This document shows positions 16,040 to 22,663 of a stretch of 64,000 nucleotides of DNA, in pieces. Every line of letters begins with the position of its first letter. Position 1 is the stretch's first letter. Origin of the DNA: an uncultured Oscillibacter sp. (lineage in GTDB: Bacteria > Bacillota > Clostridia > Oscillospirales > Oscillospiraceae). The translations under genes and the position numbers were made by a program. Location: positions 1-64,000 of the forward strand of contig CAJKKQ010000008.1 of the NCBI GenBank assembly GCA_905200545.1, in the 5' to 3' direction. The notes below the pieces were generated by a model that was not told the origin of the DNA, did no database searches, and worked only from the letters and a program-made list of their open reading frames with translations.

Positions 16040-17128
16040 ATGGAAAATTTCAAAGCTTTTCTGAAACGTAAAAATATCGTCATCTCCGGCAAGCGGTATG
16101 GCATCGACGCCCTGGGCGCCATGGCCCAGGGACTTTTTTGCTCGCTGCTCATCGGCACGATTCTGGACACCCTGGGGGATCAGCTGGGGATCGCGTTCCT
16201 CGTAACCGTAGGCGGCTACGCCTCCGCCATGTCCGGCGCGGCCATGGCCGTGGCCATCGGCTACGCCCTCCAGGCGCCGCCCATGGTGCTCTTCTCCCTG
16301 GTAACGGTGGGCTATGCCGCCAACGCCCTGGGCTCCACCACCCTCTCCGGCGGCAGCGGCGCCGGCGGCCCTCTGGCAGTCCTGTTCATTGCCATCATCG
16401 CTGCGGAGCTGGGCAAGGCCGTCAGCAAGGAGACCAAGATCGACATCCTGGTGACGCCCCTGGTGACCATCCTGGTGGGCGTGGCTCTCTCTGCCTGGTG
16501 GGCACCGGCTATCGGTACCGCCGCCAGTGCCGTGGGCGACTTCGTCAAGTGGGCCACGGTGCTCCAGCCTTTCTGGATGGGCATTCTGGTCTCCGTGGTC
16601 ATCGGCATCGCCCTGACGCTGCCCATCTCCTCTGCCGCCATCTGCGCCGCCATCGGCCTGACCGGCCTTGCAGGCGGCGCCGCCGTGGCCGGATGCTGTG
16701 CCAATATGGTGGGCTTTGCCGTGATGAGCTTCCGGGAAAACCGCTGGGGCGGTCTGGTGAGTCAGGGGCTGGGCACCTCCATGCTGCAGATGGGCAACAT
16801 CGTGAAGAACCCCCGGATCTGGCTGCCGGCCATCCTCACCTCCGCCATCACCGGACCTCTTGCTACCTGCGTGTTCCACTTTGAGATGAACGATCCCGCC
16901 TCCGGCGTGGCCAGCGGTATGGGCACCTGCGGCATGGTGGGCCCCATCGGCGTCTACACCGGCTGGGTCAACGATGTGGCCACCGGCGCCAAAGCCGCCA
17001 TCACCGGCATGGACTGGCTGGCCATGGCTCTTTTGTGCTTCATCCTCCCCGCTGTCCTCACCTGGGCCTTTGGCCTGTTCTTCCGGCGCATCGGCTGGAT
17101 CAAGGAGGGAGACCTGAAGCTCTCCTGA
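16040..17128 (+). CDS. EIIC-like membrane transporter under NiaR control (candidate niacin-related transporter)
   Basis: A 362-residue integral membrane protein with about nine or ten hydrophobic segments and Gly-rich loops (STTLSGGSGAGGPLAV; GMGTCGMVGPIGVYTGWVND). It looks like the stand-alone PTS_EIIC_2-type family, in which no EIIA or EIIB partner is found, and none is encoded here. Start: ATG 16040 after AACAGGTG; the frame is open upstream through the operator, which cannot be coding. The consensus promoter and perfect NiaR palindrome imply repression by niacin, so uptake of nicotinate, nicotinamide or a related NAD precursor is inferred. NiaP, NiaX and NiaY are known NiaR-regulon transporters; I cannot say whether this is one of them. 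Confidence 0.8.
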   Translation: MENFKAFLKRKNIVISGKRYGIDALGAMAQGLFCSLLIGTILDTLGDQLGIAFLVTVGGYASAMSGAAMAVAIGYALQAPPMVLFSLVTVGYAANALGSTTLSGGSGAGGPLAVLFIAIIAAELGKAVSKETKIDILVTPLVTILVGVALSAWWAPAIGTAASAVGDFVKWATVLQPFWMGILVSVVIGIALTLPISSAAICAAIGLTGLAGGAAVAGCCANMVGFAVMSFRENRWGGLVSQGLGTSMLQMGNIVKNPRIWLPAILTSAITGPLATCVFHFEMNDPASGVASGMGTCGMVGPIGVYTGWVNDVATGAKAAITGMDWLAMALLCFILPAVLTWAFGLFFRRIGWIKEGDLKLS

Positions 17129-17142
17129 GTGCAGTACATAGC

Positions 17143-17177
17143 AAACAGGCACCCCGTTGGGGGTGCCTGTTTTTTTC
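17143..17177 (+). terminator. Terminator of the NiaR-controlled gene
   Basis: AAACAGGCACCCC (17143-17155) pairs with GGGTGCCTGTTT across GTTG, with seven T residues. Confidence 0.92.
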
Positions 17178-17191
17178 TTATGGTGCGGCTA

Positions 17192-17857
17192 TCAGCGGTT
17201 CAGGGCCAGGAACAACAGCCCGCCGGACAAAAAGAGGGGGCCCAGCCGCAGCAATTCATTGCCCACCGTGGAGAGCGTGGCAAACCACAACCGCAGCGGG
17301 TAGCATCGCGCAAAGGCATCGGGCCACAGGTTCAGAATGCCGGTCATCCACAAGAGATAGTAGCACAGTGCCAGAAGCCCCAGCACCAGCAGCCCCCGCC
17401 GGGCCCGGACGCTGCGCACCCGGATGTCCGCCCACAGCGACGCAAAAGCGGGAATGAGGCAGCCTGCCGCCAGAACTCCCAGGGGCGGCACCACCAGCAG
17501 GTATACCAATCCTGGAAGAACCGTAAAGGTCTCCATGCGCAGGCGGTAGAGATACGGCTCCAGGGTCACCTCCATCACCAGCCAGGCAATCACCACCACG
17601 GCGCAGAGCACCGTGCAGGCCACATACCGCCGCTGGAACCGGGCATAGCCCTCCTCCACCGCTCCGGGGCCGTAGATCAGCTCCCGGACATCGGCCCCCA
17701 GAGCCTCCGCCATGGCGGTGAGGGTCTCCACGTCCGGCTGGTTCTTCCCGGTCTCCCAGGCGGACACCGCCTGCCGGGTGACGTGGAGCCGCTCCGCCAG
17801 ATCATCCTGGGTCAGCCCCGAGCGCTGGCGCAGCCGCTTGAGATTACGTCCCACCAT
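17192..17857 (-). CDS. XRE-family regulator with membrane domain
   Basis: A 221-residue protein. Residues 1-60 are a lambda-repressor-like HTH (LKRLRQRSGLTQDDLAERLHVTRQAVSAWETGKNQPDVETLTAMAEALG). After a linker come about four hydrophobic segments (near 95-115, 122-140, 155-175 and 188-215). It is therefore probably a membrane-bound one-component regulator. The frame is open to 17914, but ATG 17857 has AAGGAGGGG ahead of it. It converges with the NiaR-controlled gene. Its target is unknown; it is not obviously linked to the efflux operon, which ends with its own terminator upstream. Confidence 0.85.
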   Translation of the reverse strand: MVGRNLKRLRQRSGLTQDDLAERLHVTRQAVSAWETGKNQPDVETLTAMAEALGADVRELIYGPGAVEEGYARFQRRYVACTVLCAVVVIAWLVMEVTLEPYLYRLRMETFTVLPGLVYLLVVPPLGVLAAGCLIPAFASLWADIRVRSVRARRGLLVLGLLALCYYLLWMTGILNLWPDAFARCYPLRLWFATLSTVGNELLRLGPLFLSGGLLFLALNR

Positions 17858-17957
17858 AGGTTTCCCCTCCTTCCAGATTGGATCTATGATAGCATACCGG
17901 CAAATCTTTGTCACGCAACGATCCGTTGCCCGTCGGATGCGGCAGGCAAACCTGCGA

Positions 17958-17989
17958 AAAAGAGCCTGCAGATGGCTGCAGGCTCTTTT
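17958..17989 (-). terminator. Terminator of the MacAB/YknXYZ-like operon
   Basis: AAAAGAGCCTGCAG (17958-17971) pairs with CTGCAGGCTCTTTT (17976-17989) around ATGG; on the minus strand it runs into CTCTTTTTC. It lies 24 bases past the stop at 18013. Confidence 0.9.
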
Positions 17990-18012
17990 CTCTCCTTAAG
18001 AGATCGGGATTC

Positions 18013-19260
18013 TTATTCGTAGCGCAGAGCGTCGATGGGATTCAACCGGGCTGCCTTGTTGGCGGGCAGGTACCCGAAGAGGATGCCGATGGCCACGGAC
18101 ACGCCGAAACTCACGGCGATGGACCCCAGGGTGGGGGTGGCCGTGAAAGTGGCGGCAGTACCGCCGGTGGACATGCTGGAAGAGGCCATGAGGCCGTTGA
18201 CCAGGGTGCCCGCCACAGTGGCCAGTACAAGGCCGAAGACGATACCCAGCACACCGCCGATGGCGGAGGTTGTGCCGGCCTCGATAATGAACTGGCCCCG
18301 GATGTCCTTTTGCTTGGCCCCCAGGGATTTGCGGATGCCGATCTCCCGGGTCCGCTCCGTAACGGACACCAGCATGATGTTCATGATGCCGATACCGCCC
18401 ACCACCAGGGAAATGGCGGCGATGGCCACCAGGACGATCATCATGGTGTTCATCATGGTGTTCATCACGTCCATCATTTCGGCAGATGTGATGACCATGT
18501 AATAGTCCGAGGACAGATAGGTGTCATACAGCAGCCGCTCCACGATGCCCTTGGCAGCAGTGGAGGTATCCTTGCTGGTGCTGGTCATCATGTACATGTC
18601 CATCGAGGAACCGGCGCTCAGGAGCCGGGCGTTGGTATAGGGGATATAGACCTGGTCGTCTCCGCTGCCGGAGGTGTTGTCCGCCTGCTTTTCCAGCACG
18701 CCCACGATCCGGTAGGAGACGCCGCCCACGGTGAGGGTCTTGTCCAGGGCGTCGCCCCGGAAGGCCTCCTGGGCGATATAGGAGCCCACCACGCAGACAT
18801 TCTGGTAACGGGAGACATCCACATAGCTGAGGAAGCGCCCCTGGGCCAGGGATCCGCCGCTCATGGTCTGCATCCGCTCGTCGTCAAAAAAGTCCTCGCT
18901 GACGCCGTACACGGAGGTATGGTCAAATTCCAGGGTGCCGGAGCTGACGGAGGTCATAGCCGACACGTAGGGGGAGACGCCGGAAAGATACTGGGGATAA
19001 CGCTCCGCCAGGGCGTAGAGATCCTCCGGCTCCACATTGCGGGTGCTGCCGTCCTCCGGTCTCCACACCTGAACCTGCAAAAGGTTGGATCCCAGCTTCT
19101 CAAACTGCTCGTTCATCATGTTCTGCATGCCGTTGCCCAGAGACAGGATGACGATGACAGCACCCACGCCGATGATGATGCCAAGCATGGTCAAAAGGGC
19201 CCGCATCTTGCTGGTGCGCAGAGACTTCAAGGCCAGCTTGAAAGACTGCGTAAAGCTCAT
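18013..19260 (-). CDS. MacB/YknZ-like ABC permease (FtsX fold)
   Basis: A 415-residue permease: one N-terminal membrane segment (ALLTMLGIIIGVGAVIVILSLG), a large extracytoplasmic domain (about 45-275), then three C-terminal segments (IAAISLVVGGIGIMNIMLVSV, GVLGIVFGLVLATVAG, IAVSFGVSVAIGILFGYLPA). The cytoplasmic loop TERTREIGIRKSLGAKQKDIRGQFIIE is the FtsX/MacB coupling motif. ATG overlaps the ATPase stop by four bases. With its ATPase and adaptor it forms a tripartite mechanotransmission-type pump, as in Bacillus YknXYZ, which exports toxic peptides. Confidence 0.93.
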   Translation of the reverse strand: MSFTQSFKLALKSLRTSKMRALLTMLGIIIGVGAVIVILSLGNGMQNMMNEQFEKLGSNLLQVQVWRPEDGSTRNVEPEDLYALAERYPQYLSGVSPYVSAMTSVSSGTLEFDHTSVYGVSEDFFDDERMQTMSGGSLAQGRFLSYVDVSRYQNVCVVGSYIAQEAFRGDALDKTLTVGGVSYRIVGVLEKQADNTSGSGDDQVYIPYTNARLLSAGSSMDMYMMTSTSKDTSTAAKGIVERLLYDTYLSSDYYMVITSAEMMDVMNTMMNTMMIVLVAIAAISLVVGGIGIMNIMLVSVTERTREIGIRKSLGAKQKDIRGQFIIEAGTTSAIGGVLGIVFGLVLATVAGTLVNGLMASSSMSTGGTAATFTATPTLGSIAVSFGVSVAIGILFGYLPANKAARLNPIDALRYE

Positions 19261-20000
19261 GCCATCACCTCCCCCGCCTCATCGTCCTCGTGGGGCTGAA
19301 CCACTGCCCGGGGATCCGAGGCGTCGCCGTCGTAAATAATGTGGCCGTCCTGGAGGCGCACAATGCGCCGGGCTTTCACGGCAATGGAGTTGTCGTGGGT
19401 GATGAGGACCACCGTGTCCCCCTCCCGGTTGAGCTGCTGCAGAAAGTTCAGCACTTCCCGGCCGGTGCGGGAATCCAGGGCGCCGGTGGGCTCATCCGCC
19501 AGAATCACCGAGGGCTTGCCCGCCAAAGCCCGGGCAATGGACACCCGCTGCTGCTGGCCGCCGGAGAGCTGGCTGGGCAGGTTCCGGCGCTTATCCGCCA
19601 GGCCCACCCGCTCCAGAGACTGGATGGCCCGCTTCCGGCGCTCATCGGCTCCCACCCCCGCATACAGCAGGGGGAGCTCCACATTCTCCTGCACCGTCAG
19701 CTTGGGGATCAGGTTATACTGCTGGAAGATGAAGCCCAGCATCTTGTTGCGGATCTCCGCCTGCTGGTCATCGTCCATGGTGGAAACGTCGATGCCCCCC
19801 AGGTGGTAGCTTCCGGAGGTGGGCACATCCAGGCAGCCGATGATGTTCATGGCGGTGGATTTGCCGGAGCCGGAGGAGCCCACGATGGCCACGAACTCCC
19901 CCTGATCCACTGTCAGGCTGACGCCGTCCAGGGCATGGACCGTCTCGTCACCCATCTGGTAGATCTTATAGACGTCTTTCAACTCGATGAGATGGCCCAT
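19257..20000 (-). CDS. MacB/YknY-like ABC ATPase
   Basis: A 247-residue ATPase of the LolD/MacB type. Walker A GSSGSGKST (~41), Q-loop FIFQQYNLIPKLT, signature [15 protein letters not shown], Walker B VILADEPTGALD and switch His ITHDNSIAVKA. A roughly 20-residue acidic tail (ASDPRAVVQPHEDDEAGEVMA) follows the fold. GGAGG lies eight bases before ATG 20000, and only four bases separate it from the adaptor gene, so the three pump genes are translationally tight. Confidence 0.95.
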   Translation of the reverse strand: MGHLIELKDVYKIYQMGDETVHALDGVSLTVDQGEFVAIVGSSGSGKSTAMNIIGCLDVPTSGSYHLGGIDVSTMDDDQQAEIRNKMLGFIFQQYNLIPKLTVQENVELPLLYAGVGADERRKRAIQSLERVGLADKRRNLPSQLSGGQQQRVSIARALAGKPSVILADEPTGALDSRTGREVLNFLQQLNREGDTVVLITHDNSIAVKARRIVRLQDGHIIYDGDASDPRAVVQPHEDDEAGEVMA

Positions 20001-20004
20001 GGGA

Positions 20005-21645
20005 TCAGCCTCCCATCATGGTCTGCATCAGAGTCGACGCCTGATTCAAGATCAGGATGGTATCCCCCTCGGACAGGCCGTCGGTGACTTCGATGTACTG
20101 GTCATCATTGCGGCCCACTGTGACCTCCCGCTTTTCGATCTTGCTGGGGTCCGCCACCGTGGTGCCGTCCTCGCTCATGGCACCGGGGCCGGGCACCAGC
20201 ACGGTGCCGTCCCGATCCACTGCCTCCACAGGCACCGTCAGCACGTCGGGCACCTCCTCACCGATGATCTGGGCGGAGACGTTCATGCCCGGCAGCAGAT
20301 CGCCGTAGTCCTCAATGACAATGGTGACGGGGTAGTTGGTAGCGCCGTTGGCAGTGGTGCCGTTGATGCTGATCTTATCCACCACGCCGATGTACTCCTC
20401 GCCCTCCCGGGCGTTGGAGGTGATGCGGACCTTCTGGCCCACCTCCACCTTGCCGATATCCAGCTCGTGGACGTTCATCTCCAGCTTCAGATAGGACAAA
20501 TCGTAGATGACAGCCAGGTTGCCGGAGCTGACGCCCTCCACCTTATCTCCGGCCTTGAAATTCTTTTCGATGACCTCACCGGAGATGGGGGATTTGATGT
20601 TGTAATCGTCTACCGTATCCGCGGCAGTCTGGGAGGACAGCTGCGCCGTCTCCAGGTTCAGCTTGGCGTTTTGGATCTGATCCCGAATGGACTCGGAATC
20701 CACCGTGCAGAGCGCCTCGCCCTTGGTGACGTTGCTGCCTGCCAGCTTTTCAAATCCGGTGACCGTACCGGAGCCGGTGGCGTACACCGTCTCCACGCCG
20801 CTCATATGGACACTGGCATTTCCGTAGCTGGCATAGCCGCCGATGGAGGCAGAGGCGGTGAAAGAATCGGAGACCACGCCGGGATTCGTCAGCTTCACCC
20901 GGACGGAGGATGCCTGCATACCGTTGCTGGTGACCACCTGCGTGTCCGAAATGGATACCACCGTCCCGGCCACAGAGCCCTCGAAATCCCCCACAAAGAC
21001 GGAGGCGGGCTGCCCAATGTAAAAGGTATCGGCGGCAGTATAGGGGAACATGAAATCAATGGTCAGTTCCGTACTGGACACCACTTTAGCCAGGGCCGTG
21101 CCGGAGCTGACGGTATCGCCGTTGTGGACGTAAACTTCACTGATTACGCCGGAGATGGGCACCGTGGGGCTGCGCATCTCCAGAGCCTGCTGATAGTTCA
21201 GCTGAGCCTGCTCCACGGAGATATTGGCCCGGTCCATGGAGTTCTGGGCGTCGCTGTTGTCCAGGGTGTAAAGCAGGGTGTCCTTTTCCACATGATCGCC
21301 CTCCTCAAAAGGAGCGCTGAGAATCTCCCCGGAAACCAGGGTGGTGACGTTATAGGAGTCCGCCGGCTCCAGGGTAGCTGTACCGGAGACAGCCACCGTC
21401 AGGTCCCGCCTCTGGACGGTGTCCACCAGATAGCTGCTTCCCAGCTGGGAGTTGACGCTCTTGCGGGTCTGTGCCACGCAGCCTGCCACCACAGCGGCCA
21501 CCACTACCAAAACCACCAGGATCTTCATCCACTTGCGGCCCTTTTTGCCCTTGGGCAGGTGAAAGCGCTTCTTCCGGGGTGCTTCCTCCTGCTCCGTAAC
21601 CGCCGGATCTTCCGTCTTCGTCTCCTGCATCAGTACTTCGCTCAT
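20005..21645 (-). CDS. MacA/YknX-like membrane-fusion (adaptor) protein
   Basis: A 546-residue HlyD/RND-type adaptor. After a basic cytoplasmic stretch (RKKRFHLPKGKKGRKWMK) there is a single membrane anchor near residues 38-55 (ILVVLVVVAAVVAGCVA). Lipoyl/barrel-sandwich hybrid halves flank a short helical segment (SYNVTTLVSGEILSAPFEEGDHVEKD; SPISGEVIEKNFKAGDKVEG), followed by beta-barrel domains and a membrane-proximal region. The protein is longer than typical 380-residue MacA because the middle part appears duplicated, with two hybrid-motif regions. GGGAGG precedes ATG 21645. It is encoded between tetR and the transporter ATPase. Confidence 0.9.
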   Translation of the reverse strand: MSEVLMQETKTEDPAVTEQEEAPRKKRFHLPKGKKGRKWMKILVVLVVVAAVVAGCVAQTRKSVNSQLGSSYLVDTVQRRDLTVAVSGTATLEPADSYNVTTLVSGEILSAPFEEGDHVEKDTLLYTLDNSDAQNSMDRANISVEQAQLNYQQALEMRSPTVPISGVISEVYVHNGDTVSSGTALAKVVSSTELTIDFMFPYTAADTFYIGQPASVFVGDFEGSVAGTVVSISDTQVVTSNGMQASSVRVKLTNPGVVSDSFTASASIGGYASYGNASVHMSGVETVYATGSGTVTGFEKLAGSNVTKGEALCTVDSESIRDQIQNAKLNLETAQLSSQTAADTVDDYNIKSPISGEVIEKNFKAGDKVEGVSSGNLAVIYDLSYLKLEMNVHELDIGKVEVGQKVRITSNAREGEEYIGVVDKISINGTTANGATNYPVTIVIEDYGDLLPGMNVSAQIIGEEVPDVLTVPVEAVDRDGTVLVPGPGAMSEDGTTVADPSKIEKREVTVGRNDDQYIEVTDGLSEGDTILILNQASTLMQTMMGG

Positions 21646-21689
21646 AAATTACCTCCCACACGCATCTGCGTAATATACCATGTTCTTCC

Positions 21690-22337
21690 TTATGCTTCTG
21701 CCGACTTCCCCAGGGAGCCTTCCGCCCCTTTGTCCCGGGCCATGCCCCGCCGGAAAATATCCAGCAGATTCTCCAGATGTGCCCGGATCTCCGGAGCGTT
21801 GTTGTTTTGCAGCGCCGAGTAAATCAGCGGGCCCGTCATCACCAGCAAGGCTGACAACATGTCCCGCAGATCCCGGTCCCGCCGCAGATCCAGCAGCTCC
21901 GGATCCACCAGGCCGCTGAGCCGGGACAAAACAGTCTCCGGATCCAGAAGCCCCATCACCGAGGTCTTCTGCAGGCCGTGGTTGCATCCGATAATGGCCG
22001 CCATGGCACCCATCTCTCCCAGCTGGCACTGGGATCCCCGCAGCTGGATGTAATCAAAGAGATCCAACAGCGCCCGGAAGATATCCCCTTTCGCCCGCAT
22101 CAGGCACTCCTCAATGACCAGCATCAGCTGATCCAGATATCCGGACATCAGATAGCGGAACAGATCTTCCTTATCCTGAAAGTACATGTAGAAACTGCCG
22201 CGGGGGATCCCCGCATCCTTGATGATCTGATTGATGGACGCCTCGTTGTACGGCCGGCTGGAAAACTCCCGGGTAGCCGCCTCCAGCAGCTTTTCCTGCT
22301 TTTCCTGCGCAAGATTGAGAAAAGTCGCACTGGGCAT
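21690..22337 (-). CDS. TetR-family repressor of the efflux operon
   Basis: A 215-residue regulator with N-terminal TetR HTH (KQEKLLEAATREFSSRPYNEASINQIIKDAGIPRGSFYMYFQDKEDLFRYL) and a variable C-terminal ligand/dimer domain. The frame is open to 22469, but ATG 22337 (MPSATFLNLAQEKQ) follows GGGAGGGTGAGG and matches the usual TetR start. It is the first gene of a leftward four-gene set with the tripartite pump, 44 bases ahead of the adaptor. Two palindromic sites at 22455-22489 are probable operators, so it likely represses its own operon until an exported compound binds. Confidence 0.93.
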   Translation of the reverse strand: MPSATFLNLAQEKQEKLLEAATREFSSRPYNEASINQIIKDAGIPRGSFYMYFQDKEDLFRYLMSGYLDQLMLVIEECLMRAKGDIFRALLDLFDYIQLRGSQCQLGEMGAMAAIIGCNHGLQKTSVMGLLDPETVLSRLSGLVDPELLDLRRDRDLRDMLSALLVMTGPLIYSALQNNNAPEIRAHLENLLDIFRRGMARDKGAEGSLGKSAEA

Positions 22338-22392
22338 CTGCCTCACCCTCCCTATACGAAATTGCGGCCGCAGTTTCCTCATTGCCAGCTGG

Positions 22393-22423
22393 ATTCTACA
22401 CCTTCCAGCCGGTAGAAAGTCAA
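22393..22423 (-). promoter_or_regulatory. Possible promoter of the tetR-efflux operon
   Basis: On the minus strand TTGACT (22418-22423) and TAGAAT (22393-22398), but the 19-base spacer is longer than optimal. Confidence 0.35.
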
Positions 22424-22452
22424 GGAAAAAACGCCGCGGCGCGCATCTTGAT

Positions 22453-22491
22453 ATGACAACCTGTCGCATATCATAAACGACAAGTTGTCAT
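22453..22491. promoter_or_regulatory. Tandem TetR-type operators
   Basis: Two 11-bp palindromes, GACAACCTGTC (22455-22465) and GACAAGTTGTC (22479-22489), each GACA-N3-TGTC, lie 24 bp centre to centre; together they also form a larger inverted repeat with 14-base arms (13 of 14 paired). They sit about 120 bases upstream of tetR. The rest of 22338-22663 is AT-rich spacer. Confidence 0.65.
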
Positions 22492-22663
22492 GTTGCAAGT
22501 GCCGCAGTTTAATATTCACAGAATTTTAACACATGCACTTGGATGTATCTGGCAGCATGTTCATAATTTATTCATGATTTTTCTTTGGCTTTCAGGTATG
22601 GTACAGGTATGAAAGAATACGCTTTCATAGATTCACAGTCGTGTTGTATGGAGGAACCTGCTT

